Shown here piece after piece: positions 1-11,223 of a stretch of 64,000 nt of DNA. Location: the NCBI GenBank assembly GCA_036971475.1, contig JBAIZL010000002.1, positions 356,282,582 to 356,346,581 on the forward strand, in the 5' to 3' direction. Under the pieces are notes generated by a model. The model worked only from the letters and a program-made list of their open reading frames with translations. It did no database searches and was not told where the DNA came from. This DNA is from Prosapia bicincta (lineage: Eukaryota > Arthropoda > Insecta > Hemiptera > Cercopidae). The translations under genes and the position numbers were made by a program. Within the stretch, counting starts at the first letter, position 1. Each line of letters starts with the position of its first letter.

Positions 1-525
1 CAGAAATAATCCTACAACACATAGAACAGAATAAAATCATAAATAACAACAAACACGCAGATAATATAATATATTGTTACAGATATTAAACGACATTATA
101 ATACTATACCAAGGAAACATAAGACAATGCCAACAACTCAAAACACATATAAACAAAATATACAAAAATATCCAGTTCACTGCAGAATTTGAAAACAACC
201 AAACATAGAATTTCTTAGACATCACCATTACAAAAAATCAAAACAAACATGAATTTAACATATAACGCAAGCCAACCATAACAGACACACTGACACACAA
301 CACATCAAACCACCCAATGCAACATAAACACGCAGCATTCTAACATTTACTACACAGACTAAACAAGATACCAATGTAAACAAATAACTACACAGAATAA
401 CTAAACACAATCAAATATTTAGCTCACAAAAACTGATATGAAAATTATTTAATAAACAAACTACAAAGAAAAATACTCAACAATAATAGTAGCAACTACA
501 CAAACAACAAAAACATGAACTCAAC
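1..525 (+). pseudogene. Penelope-like element reverse transcriptase fragment
   Basis: Conceptual plus-strand translation, interrupted by several stops and frameshifts, gives a PLE reverse transcriptase C-terminus. It reads through HADNIIYCYRY (palm region just before the usual YxDD), EFxxxQTxEFLDITI, then NHPMQHKHAAF and a linker with ELNTIKYLAHKN. The same linker, almost identical, is found on the minus strand at 40119-40388, so both belong to one PLE family. The fragment begins at the window edge, so its N-terminal part may lie outside. It stops near 525, before any GIY-YIG domain, and abuts a mariner relic. Non-functional. Confidence 0.75.
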
Positions 526-529
526 AAAT

Positions 530-1170
530 TCATCACCCTCATGTAGGCGTCAGTATTAACTGTTATCTCAAAGAAAATTGTCTCAACAATTCGTTCCCCT
601 GACACGGCACACAAAACACATTTTTTCATTCTTTGTATTGGATGTTCATGAAAAACATGCGTGTTTAGGGCAAACTAATTCTTCCATTTTGGGTGATAGC
701 ATAACCTGACTCATGAAACCATGCTTCATTGGTAGAAAAGAAATGAAATGGGTTTATTTCCCTGTCCGCAAACTTCTTAAGTGGCCAGTCATTCTTTTAA
801 CTTTATCTGCTGGCTGAAGTTCATGAACAGTACTGATTCTGTTAGGTTTCAGTTTAAAAATGTGTAGAACTCGTTGGCAAAATCTGCGACACACTTCATC
901 TTGCTGTGATAAATCCTGAGTCAACTTACACGGACTATGTTCTGTACGATCTGCAATGTTTGGCTATTTTGGGCTTATTTCTCGATTTATTTACAATTTT
1001 ACCCGTAATACCCCTCTTCTTTTAAACAAAAATTGAACCAACCTCTTGGCAGGAATAGTATCTCTGGTTATTTCTCACAACACTTCTCACTCATTTCATT
1101 AATTAACTGCTTCGGACATAGCACTCTACAATAAAATCTCTTTGTTCCATTGAATACGACAGCATTGTTC
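530..1170 (-). pseudogene. Tc1/mariner-superfamily transposase relic (N-terminal and central part)
   Basis: On the minus strand the decayed reading frame starts near 1165 with YSMEQRDFIVECYVRS, the helix-turn-helix start typical of insect mariner-type transposases. It later gives NEAWFHESGYAITQNGRI and a VFHEHP...CAVSGxRIV...FF...VNTDAYM stretch. The latter is the first catalytic-Asp block of this family (D/N-E-A-W-F), and the catalytic Asp is Asn here. Multiple stops and frameshifts are present, so it is dead. The C-terminal half is missing here, but a C-terminal fragment of the same kind lies at 20830-21075. A PLE fragment begins where this relic ends. Confidence 0.75.
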
Positions 1171-1337
1171 CAAATAACTAGTTCCCATGTGGTGTGTTGC
1201 TACGTTATTATTACCTTCATATTTTACGGTTGTAAGGGTGTCTCTTAATGCGAGATAAGCATTATAAAATCACAGCTAAAATAAATAATACTTTTATATG
1301 TGCCACCCTGTACTGTTTATACACTTATAGTGTAAGT

Positions 1338-1465
<128 letters not shown>

Positions 1466-1519
1466 AATTCTTTTCTTTTGTATGTATTTTATTTCTTATT
1501 TTTATAAAAAAGTACAAAT

Positions 1520-2320
1520 AGGTAATGGAACCTTACCCTTTTGTTTGGGAGGATCTAAGCTCTAACATGACACATTGTTTATTCAGTTCCTGATGCACGA
1601 CAACACTCTTATGTTCAAAACATTAATTCAGTGTGAGTAAAGCGGAAACAAAAATACTTCAGGAGATGGATAAACATGCAAAACTAACAAAAAAGGTTCA
1701 TATAAAGATGGATCTGAAAATGCTTGAAATTTTGGTCTGGATTACAATTAAATACAATAAATATTTTTCATAGTTTATTGGATTTTGGATAAATGTGTTT
1801 TAAGGATTGTGGTACTCATTACAGTAATTCCGTGGTAATGGAAATAGGTAGAAACTATGTTATTGCATGGGCAGAGCACTTGCCTGTAATAAATCTATTG
1901 TAATTATAAAGATGGGATTGCCTACCATGCTGTAGTTTCATTTGTGCCTGAAGTGTAAGGAGCCTTAGTTAATAAGCAAATTAAAATGTTAATATTTAAA
2001 TCCATCAATAATAAAATGCTTCAGGAATATCTGTTAATTTTACACAGTTGTTGAGTTGGCATCCATAAGTAAAACAAAGTAGTATGCACTAAAGTATCTA
2101 AACAAGTTGATGTCCCCTCCTGTTGTAGATGTCTTTAAAATGTCGAAAATTGTTTAGATTACAAATAGTTAAAATGAATATTTTCTCTAATATATAAACG
2201 ATGTTTAAAAAAATGTTCATTTGGGATTGATGTACCCACTACAGTTATTCCGTGGTAATGGAAATAGGTAGAAAATATACACTTTTAAATGTTTGGAACT
2301 TGCCCATAGTAGCACTTACT
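1520..2320. other. AT-rich non-coding stretch with a 55-bp direct repeat
   Basis: No coding signal was recognised. A block containing ATTCCGTGGTAATGGAAATA is present at 1804-1858 and again at 2223-2277, 419 bp apart, with only a few mismatches. The second copy lies just before the PLE terminal motif. The repeat may be part of a PLE terminus or of a separate short element. Confidence 0.6.
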
Positions 2321-2328
2321 TATGTTTG

Positions 2329-2382
2329 TTGAGGACAGCCGTTTCGGGAGACGTGTCCCATTGTCAACTCAGACTGTAACTG
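2329..2382 (-). ncRNA. Degenerate hammerhead-like motif at a PLE 3' terminus
   Basis: Minus-strand order: GTTGA, a GGGA/TCCC hairpin, GAAAC, the near-palindrome ACGGCTGT, then CCTCAAC. GTTGA pairs with TCAAC as a stem I, GGGA...TCCC acts as stem II, and GAAAC follows it as in hammerhead ribozymes. Established knowledge: PLEs of animals carry type I hammerheads with very short or palindromic stem III in their terminal repeats. The 5' core here reads TTGACAA instead of CUGANGA, so catalysis is doubtful. It lies immediately 3' of the minus-strand PLE at 2390-3538. A close copy is at 33863-33912 and a diverged one at 12190-12290. Confidence 0.5.
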
Positions 2383-2389
2383 ATCTCAA

Positions 2390-3538
2390 GGTTTACGTAG
2401 GTTAGGGTGTTAGGGTGCTGGTGGGATATTATGGTGGTGTGGGTGTATTTTGTGAGTATTAGGAGTTATGATGTCAAAAAGTGTGTGTGAGGTATAATGT
2501 AATTGTGTATTGAGTATGTGTGTAGGGTGTAGTTTGAAGTGTCTGTATATTTCGTATTGTTCGGATTTGTAGCATTGGTTATTTCTGTGTTGTTTATGAA
2601 GAATTTGTTGGTAAGATGTTATGTATATGTAGTCATGTTTTGTGGAGTTGAGATAATCGGCGAAGTTTGATTGGTAGTTATTGTTTGTTAGTGCTTTTAT
2701 ATGTTCTTGGTAACGTGTGTAGAAGGACCTCTCTGTCTGGCCTATGTAAAAACTAGGGCACGAACTGCAAGTTAGATTGTAAACTCCAGTGGTGTTGTAA
2801 ATGTCATGAAATTTGTTGTTGGGTTTAAATTGTTTATTGAAAGTGTTGTGTGTGTAGTAAGCTATTTTGTAGTTGTATTTTCATAGTGTGTTGGTCAGAT
2901 TGTAGGTTTTGGATTATCTGTATAGTATTGATATGTATTTTATGGGATTGTCCTGTTGTGTGTTTATATTTGGGTATTTAGGTTTATTTTTTAGGCGGTT
3001 GTATATTTTTTCAATCATTGTTTGGTTGTATTCGTTAGTTTGTGCTATTTCTTTAATGGTGTTTAACTCTTGAGAGTGTTCATCTTTGTCTAACGGTGTT
3101 TCAAGCAGGCGATATACCATGGTGTTGTAAGCGGCTAGTTTAGGTTGATGTGGGTGGTTTGAGGAGCTGTGAATTGTTGTATTGGTGCTAGTGGGTTGTA
3201 AGATCTAGGAAGTTGAGAGAGTTTGGTTGTTCTGTTTTGATGGTGTATGATAGTTTTGGGTGTATGGAATTAAGGTGTTTTAGAAATATGTGTGCTCGGC
3301 TTGTGTTACCTTTATATAATGTTATGATAACATTGATGTATCTGTACCAGTAGATTATTTTATCTGAGTATTTATTGTTGTGTAAAATGTGGTTTTGTTC
3401 AATATGGTGTATGAATATTTCTGCTAAGATGCTATCTATGGGGGAGAACTTTTTGGTTGTTGAATGTTTTATTGTAGGTGAAGTGATTTTCAGATGTGAT
3501 TAATTTTGTAAGGTGGATGATTTCATCAATGTGTAAAT
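2390..3538 (-). pseudogene. Penelope-like element: RT C-terminus, linker and GIY-YIG endonuclease
   Basis: The minus-strand translation, with many frame breaks, runs from HIDEIIHLTKLITSE (RT fingers) near 3530. It continues through IYWYRYINVIITLYKGN (the YxDD box, here altered to YINV) and LNFLDL. The linker is MVYRLLETPLDKDEHSQELN, IKEIAQTNEYN. It ends with a GIY-YIG nuclease near 2800-2700: TGVYNLTCSSCPSFYIGQTE followed by RSFYTRYQEHIKAL. RT plus C-terminal GIY-YIG is the diagnostic architecture of Penelope/Athena-type elements. A hammerhead-like motif follows at the 3' side. The 5' boundary abuts an oppositely oriented PLE piece at 3541. Dead through mutated YxDD and stops. Confidence 0.85.
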
Positions 3539-3540
3539 AT

Positions 3541-3825
3541 ACCACAGAATTGCACTTTAGTCTCTTTCGATATATCAAATCTATACACGAACATCCCCAT
3601 TAAAGAAACCATCAACCTCCTCAAAAACATGCTTATAGACACAAATACGCCTCATACACACATTGACGAAATTATCCTCCTTACAAAATTATTCACATCT
3701 CAAAATTACTTCACCTACAATGACACATTCTACAACCAAAGAATTGCCTACGTATGGGATCCCTCATAGCTAGCATCTTAGCAGAAATATTCAACTATGG
3801 AGATTGGCTGTAGCACTGTTATTCT
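3541..3825 (+). pseudogene. Penelope-like element RT fragment in opposite orientation
   Basis: The plus-strand frame gives LVSFDISNLYTNIPIKETIN, the first catalytic-Asp block of PLE reverse transcriptases. It continues with HTHIDEIILLTKLFTSQNYF and ILAEIFN before a stop. The segment containing HIDEII is also encoded, in reverse, by the start of the neighbouring minus-strand piece. Two copies of the same region therefore lie head-to-head across the junction at about 3540, and this is not a simple inversion of a single copy. Confidence 0.8.
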
Positions 3826-4530
3826 TTTAAGGTTTACTATATAGAATTTATTCCTACATAATTTTAAAAGCACAATTATAATGTTATGTAGCCTACTATG
3901 ATAGTGTTTCATTTACCTTCTGGGATTCAGTCACCACTTAAATTTTGGGGTTGTAGAAGCAAGAAATTATGACTTTATAACGAAAAAGGACTTAATAAAA
4001 AACCTTCTGAAATCTGGAATTCATTGGTCATGAACAAAAATCACATTGGCAATAAACAAATAAATATATATTTGTTTGAAATAAGTTACATATTTAATTG
4101 AATTCCTTTTTTTTAGGAATAAGCATTACCATTATTTTATTAATTGCTACTACAGAATAAATTTGTTGCTGTTATTAAAATCTCTTAGTAGTATTATTAG
4201 TATATTAAAAATAATAATATGTAAGTATGATAGGGGTTTATTAGGTATTTCATTATTATAAAATATATTTGTAAAACAATAATTAAATAGGCTTTATTTG
4301 ATATTTTACCTACTTCATAATTTTCAGTTTATAAATAAAAATAGAAATAACTGATGTAAAAAATAATTTGTATTCTTCAAAGTACTAAAAAATTTAATAT
4401 ACAGTTAAAACCTACACTTCCTCTTTTGCTCATATGAATTTTCTACTCCCCCAAATACAGGAAATGGTTTCTAGATTTTAGTACATGCGATACAGAGTGA
4501 ACTGGTTAAAGGCATGGAGGGCAATATTAG
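3826..4530. other. AT-rich stretch without recognised features
   Basis: Very AT-rich sequence with short poly-A/T runs. No reading frame, RNA gene or repeat was recognised before the start of the repeat-rich block at about 4530. Confidence 0.6.
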
Positions 4531-7500
4531 TCTGATGATGGCTTTACCTAGGACTTGGTGGAGGTTTTTTTCTTGGTCGATAGGTTGTAATTGATATAGC
4601 AACCATCCTGGCCAGACTCTTGGGTAGCTTTACTTAAAGTCTACCTCCAAAGAGGCTTTACCTAAGACCTACATAAATACTATGGTAAGCCAACATGCAT
4701 GCTATCATACTATGTTAAGCCCAAATACATAATAGAATACATAATGTGTTAAACATATATGTGTGTAAGCCAGCATGGTAAACCACAGGCCAAAGCCTAT
4801 ATGATCTGAGCTACTTTCACCTTGTCTATCAGGTAGAACCAGGCAATCGAATAATATGGGAAGTACTATAGGGTACATCTACCAATGCATAACCTATCAC
4901 GCCCATTACGGTCAACAAATACTACAATATAATTTAAAAAAGTTACGCAACCTATATACATACAGTGCTAAGCCAACATTCAGGCATATATACTATGTTA
5001 TACCAGCATGCAATATAATCTACATAGCCATATATACGCTGTTAAACCAATATGCAGGTTAACCTATATACATCCCGTTACCCGCATAGGCCTTTATAAT
5101 ATGTTAAGCCTATATAATTGATTGCCCTTATAGTGTGTTCAATAAATATGCGTGTAAACCAAATAAATACTCTGGTAAGCCAACATGTATGCTATCATAG
5201 ATAGGCGTATATACTATGTTAGGCCTACATATCGCGTTAAACAAACATGTGTAAGCCACCATACATATTATGCTAAGCCGACAAGGGCCTACAAATTGTA
5301 ACACATTATATCCACTGCATAGGTTAGCTAAACGGCTATCACACACTATCCTACAGGTACCACATAATACCTGATCAATAACACATAGTATCCAATGCAT
5401 AGCCTGACGAAGGTTTAATATATAGTATCCAGAGGCCCCGCTAACGATTAACACGTTGTATCCATAAGGCCTACTATGTCGGTAAACCACAGGCCCATGC
5501 TTATATGATCAGAGTCCGACACACATTTTCACCCGTCTATCAGGTAGAACCTCAGGCAGGCGGCTGTATAATACGGGAAGTACTATATCGTATAGCTAAC
5601 AATGCATAACCTATCACGCCCATGACGGTCAGCAAATACTACAATATAATTAAAAAAAGTCGCGCAACCTATATACATACAGTGCTAACCAATATAGGCA
5701 TATATACTATGTTAAACCAGCATGCAATATACTCTAAATAGCCATATATACGCCGTTAAACAAATATGCGTGTAAACCTACATAAATACTATGGTAAGCC
5801 AACATGCATGCTATCATACTATGTTAAGCCCAAATACATAATAGAATACATAATGTGTTAAACATATATGTGTGTAAGCCAGCATAGATATTATGCTAAG
5901 AAGACATGGACCTACAAAGTATAACACATTATATTCGGTGCATAGTTTAGCTAATGGATATCAAACACTAACCTACAAGCTGCCCACAAATTACCACATA
6001 ATACCTGATACATAGCCCGGATAATCATTAACGCATAGCGGCCGATGCAAGTCATGACTAGGGCTAACACAACATATTCAAACCATAGCCTGACTACGGC
6101 TAACACATAGTATTCGATGAGAAGTATGAACACATAATATCCGTTGCATAGCTCGGCTAAAGTTCGTCATATAGCACCCGAAGTATAGCTTGACAAACAC
6201 ATAGCATTTCATGAGCGGAGTGATATAAGGTAACACATAGTATCCGATACACAACCTAGGATCGAATATGACGTCATTCAGGTGGAGAACAAGATGGTGG
6301 CAATGTTGATACCGTGATGGCCTGTGTAGGCTAGATCAAATAACCAACGTTTCAACTAAACTACTGTCATACGCGTAGTTTAACCAACCAACATACGTGA
6401 AGTTCAAACGAACAGCATTGACACCAAGTCCAAATAGGCTATGGCGGCTATGCCCAGATCAACGTATCAGCTAATCAAAATGAAAAACTTACGCTAATCA
6501 ACCAACATCTACACCGAAGTCAAATGGGTTATGGTTAGTGAAGGCACCGGCAAAAGCTTTAAGCCCTAGACATAATTATAGCTATCAACGCGTACCAAAA
6601 TAGCTATGCAGAAACCGTCAAGGCCATTACACATATTGTCCAGGTATGTTCTCCATCAAACTGAGACTTTAGACACCATCTCTGTAAAACAGCTACCAAT
6701 TTATACTCTACCACAATAGGTATGTCAAACTGTTACCGACTCCTAATCTAAGACAGTGGTTACGTAACGCCCTTTATCAATTTAAGACCTTAAGCGATAT
6801 CTTCGTAAAGACAGCCACAATAGTTACGTTAAAAAGAGCTACCGATGCTCACCCTACCATAAAAGCTACGTACAGACGGCTAATATTGTATAACCTATCA
6901 CAAGACTTATGTAAAAACAGCTATGCATAACCTGTCACACAATAAATGCGTAAAGGCAGCTAACAATGCCTACCCCTTTAAAATAGCTACGAAAAGATAA
7001 CAACCAATACACACCCTATCATAATAGCTATGTAAAGACAATAACTGCGTAAAGGCATCTAACAATGCCTACCCCATTAACATAGCTACGAAAAGATAAC
7101 AGCCAATACATACCCTATCATAATAGCTGTGTAAAGGCAATTAAAGATGCATAGGCTAACTCGTTATTGACTGCTACTAAATAATGAATCATCACACTAG
7201 CCTCGTAAAGACAGCTACCAACATCACAATAGCTAAGTAAAAACAGTTATCGATCCGTGACCAAGATAATACCTACGTAAGACCTATATCAGTGCTAAGA
7301 CAATAGCTCCGTAAGGAAAACCTACCACTTCATGAACTACGACAACAGCAAGGTGTGGACTGCTACCAATACATTGCTTATCACAGCTACCAACACATAA
7401 CTCGTCACACTAGCTAAGTAAATAGCGCTACGATTGAATACCCTATCACACAGGCCAAATGAGGGTCACTAACTAAACCATCACAATATCTCTGTACATG

Positions 7501-7805
7501 GCAGATGGCGTGATGATCCTCATGTTTATCGCACACCTAACAGTTGGTTAGGTTAGAAGCACTCTGGCTAGCTTAGGTTAGTGGGTTGAAAATAATTTTT
7601 TCTAAAAACTACCCCTCTAGACGTGGTTGAACACCCAACAGTAGGTTAGGTTAGAAGCACTCTGGCCAGCTTAGGTTAGTGGGTTGAAAATAATTTTTTT
7701 CTAAAAACTACCCCTCTAGACGTGGTTGAACCCTCCCCCAAGGCTACGATCAAGGTCACATCGACCGCCTGCATCATCCAAAACCACCCCTAACTTCTAC
7801 AACCA
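4530..7805. mobile_element. Degenerate, rearranged copy of the giant-TIR repeat family
   Basis: This block shares long stretches with the 7-kb TIR element at 46804-53826. The segment with GGCTTTACCTA and TTGATATAGCAACC (4538-4690) matches 52590-52720 in the same orientation. The stretches 4860-6290 and 6290-6620 match the core at 49120-51700 in reverse orientation. 7540-7805 resembles the outer arm at 53600-53760. Internally it holds short degenerate repeats built from AACACATAGTATCC and AGCTACGTAAAGACAGCTAC. No RING-type ORF was seen in it. The outermost terminus is missing because the BEL/Pao sequence begins at about 7805. ORFs up to 120 codons inside are chance frames. Confidence 0.65.
7535..7739. 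repeat. 98-bp tandem duplication
   Basis: A 98-bp unit containing GGTTAGGTTAGAAGCACTCT and a CTACCCCTCTAGACGTGG end is present twice in a row, starting at about 7546 and 7644, with very few differences. It lies in the arm-like part of the degenerate TIR-family copy. The matching arm of the intact element (53600-53710) has the unit only once. Confidence 0.85.
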
Positions 7806-8769
7806 CAGGTCAGTGATGCCCGTGATGGAGATACGACCAACCTTTGAAAGTTAACCTACTCGCCCATTTCTCAACACAGGCATTGATTATGGTGGTCCTT
7901 TCACTCTAAAAGTACATAATATACGCTCTATTCGAACCATCAAGGCATACACCTGTGTCTTTGTTTGCCTTGTCACCAAGGCTGTTCACATTGAGGTGGT
8001 CACTGATCTCTCGACGGACGAGTTCATCGCAGCATTGACTCGATTTGTGTCCAGACGAGGTCTTTGTCAACACATCTATTCCAACTGCGGAACAAACTTT
8101 GTGGGAGCTGACAATGCTTTGCGATCTCTACTCAGGACCTCAGGACAAGATCTCGTTTGTGGATTTCATTTCAACGTGGAGTTAATTTCCACTTCAATTC
8201 TCCTGCTGCACCTCATTAAGGAGGACTATGGGAAAGCGCAATTAAAAGCGCTAAACATCACTTGCGTCGTGTCATAGGTGAACACGTTCTAACTCTCTCC
8301 GAATACATGACTCTGACAACTCAAGTCGAGTCAATCCTCAACTCTCGACCACTCACACCTTTGTCTAACGATCCTTCCGATCTCACTGCTCAGACCCCCG
8401 GACACTTTTTAATTGGAGCTATACTCGTTTCCGTACCCGAAGAGTAGGGCTGAAGTCCCTACTAATCGACTTGAGAATTTGCACCTCGTCCATGCTTTTC
8501 ACCAACGCGTGTGGAAAAGGCGGCAGGTGGAATATCTTCACACTCTACAGCAGCGGACCAAATGGACGGAAATGACAGACAACTTGCGTGTGGGCGACCT
8601 AGTGGTAGTTCATCAACCTACTCCGCCTCTCTCTTGGCCATTGGCAAGAGTGACACAAGTGTTCCCTGGCACGGACGGTGTGGTGCGAGTTGTTCAGCTC
8701 AAGACACAGCAAGGACTTATAACTCGACCTTATCATAAGGTTTTCCCCCTGCCCATTAGTGCAGAATAA
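7806..8769 (+). pseudogene. BEL/Pao retrotransposon pol, integrase C-terminal part
   Basis: Three overlapping frames together encode a BEL/Pao integrase. NTGIDYGGPFTLK carries the first catalytic Asp. KAYTCVFVCLVTKAVHIEVV follows, then IYSNCGTNFVGADNAL, where the second catalytic Asp of the usual SDxGTNF is Asn. [20 protein letters not shown] carries the conserved Glu and needs a frame change near 8210. NSRPLTPLS and TPGHFLIG follow, then another frameshift near 8440. A long intact C-terminal segment (8413-8769) with GDLVVVHQ and WPLARVTQVFPGTDGVVRVV ends at a TAA. The element is truncated at its 5' side at the junction with the giant-TIR copy and is inactive. Its 3' LTR follows. Confidence 0.9.
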
Positions 8770-8932
8770 ATTTATTATTTTTCCTCATGCCGTAATGTTT
8801 ATTTTTATTAGTGTATATTTGTATTTTGTAAATAACTCTCATTTTGATTATTGTTAATTATTGTTTTTTTTATCTCATGCTGGGGTAGCTTATATTGTAT
8901 TCTTCTTTGAATCCTAGGAGGATTCAAGGCCC

Positions 8933-9433
8933 CCGGTATAATTTTCTTTAAATTAAATATAATTTAAAAAACATTGTAAATGCTTCAGAGAAGGACTCCT
9001 TACCGGCTAGCATTTGTCCCTTGCAAGGTTCTGTACGAGACAGTTCATTTCAAAACGACATCCCTCCCATCACTCTCGACGTGACGTAGTTTCTCGTAAG
9101 TTCTAAGCAAGGCTCGGCTTAGATCACGCATATTTCCCGTTACGCTCTACATGAAGTAGATATTTCTTTCTTTGCTTCTCCCGTCGTGTGGCGAAGATAT
9201 TATTAGCATAAATAGTGATTATTTTGAATTATATGTGATTTCTCTTAAGTTACTTAGGTACGTGATAAGTGCGTGAAAGGGTGCACCCGAACACCTGTCC
9301 GTCATCCGACAGGAAGGACAAGTGGTGGTACTTCGCCCAGTGAGGTATGTGCGATAGCTGTTAACTTTTTTCATTTATTGAGTATTTAAAGTTCTCCCGA
9401 AAACTATGCCGTTACATGGCAAAATATTTAACA
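8933..9433 (+). mobile_element. BEL/Pao 3' LTR
   Basis: About 500 bp, nearly identical to the solo LTR at 37203-37717, ending in TTTAACA. The region between the pol stop (8769) and the LTR is about 160 bp of AT-rich 3' leader with no further coding. The 5' edge is degenerate (the TGTTACG start seen in the solo LTR is not preserved), so the start is set by alignment to the solo copy. The start is uncertain by about 10 bp. Confidence 0.85.
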
Positions 9434-9699
9434 ATATATATATTTAACAATATATATATATATGCATAATAATTACTTATGATTTAAATACCACTAATTT
9501 TAAGTAAAATACAAAGTCGTATCAACCCAAAGTTTTAAAAGTTAAGTTCAATATTTTTTTCCTTTTAAGAGAATCTGTTAATTCCTCTATAATGCTAATA
9601 TTTTATTTTTTAAGATATTAAAACTTGCAGTTTTTGTGTAGTAAATCTTTAATTTAAGGTTTTTTATTTAAAATACTGCTTTTGGTATCACTTTTGACA
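9434..9699. other. AT-rich flank of the LTR
   Basis: Contains two small ATTTAACAATATATAT repeats directly after the LTR end. No coding or RNA signal was recognised. Confidence 0.5.
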
Positions 9700-9870
9700 A
9701 ACCCAATACAACATACCTGAGAAACAGTCTTGTCCGTGACTCACTGTATTGAATAATGCACTGACCTAATCAGAAACGCGTCTGCTAAAGAAATATCATA
9801 AGTAAATAGTAGATTATTTTGCCATTGATACCAAAAGTAGTAATTTATTTAAGATATCTTTAAGTATCAA
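9700..9870 (+). repeat. PLE-terminus-like dispersed repeat with GAAACGCGTC motif
   Basis: Contains ACCTGAGAAACAG...GTGACTCAC, then AATGCACTGACCTAA, then AGAAACGCGTCTGC. It shares this order with 43830-43960 (+), in part with 45828-45890 (+), and with 10690-10815 on the minus strand. The GAAAC plus palindrome ACGCGT plus C layout resembles the 3' half of PLE hammerheads, but the CUGANGA core is not intact (YTGAANA). The family assignment is inference. Confidence 0.5.
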
Positions 9871-10689
9871 CACATCTATATCAGAAAATGTAAAGTATAA
9901 TCTTTGAGTACAAATCTGTATTATATAGCATATATATGTTCCATAACGTTGAATAGTCTATGTTACACTTGGCGTACATTACCTGACAATAAAGAGTTTA
10001 TATAGCCTTCAAGACTTTCATTTTGGAAGTAAACAACCTGGATGAATAACAAATCACTTGCGTAAGCAATAATAAAAGTCTGAAACGGTGAATAATTGTT
10101 AAAAATATTAATTATTATGGAGTTTATGTTTAAATTTAGGTTTTGTATGGTTCCAACTTGGAGTTGAAATGCACATAAGAAGTTTTCCTTACATAATCAA
10201 TTTCCTTAAATAATCTCTCTCTTTAAATTAGTTTTAAAAACCAACAAAAATAACAATAATATTGATTAACGCAAATACAGTTCCCATAAGATGTAATGAG
10301 TAACTTTAAAAGTAGTTAAAACTTCTTCAGGGTATGCCATGAAAGGCAGCGAAGTCCCTTTAGTAAACAAAATACGTTTGTTAGGAAGGTGATTATATAT
10401 TAGAGTGATTTATTCACACTTATTTCCTTATCTATTTGTTATATATTTCATTAAACCTGAAAAAATGTACTTGCTTACAATATTTAGAATGAAATAGGTG
10501 AATCCTTACGTCACTAGAATTTATTGACAATAGCTTTAAGGCAGAACTGCTTCCCCTACCCCATTCAAAATATACTTTTACTACTGGCATCAGAAATAGT
10601 AGGGCATGAGTATGCCCCTAAATAATAACAGCACGCTTTACATAATCCATTTTACTAATGTGATATGGTAGTTGCTAAAGGCAAAGAAG
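9871..10689. other. AT-rich stretch without recognised features
   Basis: No conserved protein segment or repeat was recognised. It lies between two inverted copies of the same short PLE-like terminal repeat (9700-9870 and 10690-10815), so it could be the inside of a small decayed element. Confidence 0.4.
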
Positions 10690-10815
10690 ATTACACTTTT
10701 TTGCAATATCTTGGCAAAAAAGCACTACTTACTGATTTATTCATCAGATGCGTTCTGCGCTAGGTCAGCGCATTATTTAACGCTGAGAATTACTGATCAG
10801 TAAAAAAGTGTAATT
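10690..10815 (-). repeat. Inverted copy of the PLE-terminus-like repeat
   Basis: On the minus strand it reads AATGCGCTGACCTAGCGC, AGAACGCATCTGATGAATAA, ATCAGTAAGTAGTGC, then TTTTTTGCCAA. This matches the plus-strand repeats at 43890-43960 and 45828-45870. GCGC...GCGC forms a perfect small hairpin at the stem II position, but GAAAC is changed to AGAAC. Confidence 0.5.
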
Positions 10816-11039
10816 TATACAAAAACCTCAAGCTGTAAAATACAAAAAGTGCAAGTTTGAAAAGAAGATGTTGACTGCATGATCAGAAAACTTATCCAAG
10901 AATATAAAACTTTTGAAAAATCATCAACATGGAGGAAAGAATATTTGTTAATTGTTTCCATCTTCACGTGAGCTACTAGCTTTTAACTAAAAAATAACCA
11001 ACTATAATGGAACACAATGATATGGAATATCAACACAAT

Positions 11040-11215
11040 GGAACAGTATGTGATATACAAACATTTCAAACTACACCGTACACATATACTCAACACCTAA
11101 TTACATCATATCTCACATACACTTTTGGACATCATAACCGCTAATATTCACCAAAATACACCTACATCCCCCCATTCTAATACAAAAACCAAGAGGTAGG
11201 TTACAGTCATTTTAG
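11040..11215 (+). repeat. PLE 3'-untranslated fragment
   Basis: Plus-strand sequence with CATTTCAAACTACACC, TACTCAACACCTAATTACAT and GGACATCATAACC matches, in order, the reverse complement of 2390-2540. That region is the 3' end of the minus-strand PLE. Only the 3' tail is present, which fits a 5'-truncated PLE insertion. Confidence 0.7.
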
Positions 11216-11223
11216 TAGTTACA

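Noticed and set aside
37..228. 63-codon minus-strand ORF
   Set aside because: Antisense to the PLE reverse transcriptase fragment, which has a clear family signature on the plus strand.
5128..5490. 120-codon minus-strand ORF and the one at 5951-6133
   Set aside because: Lie in degenerate short-repeat DNA of the TIR family. The corresponding region of the other copy does not keep them open, and they show no domain.
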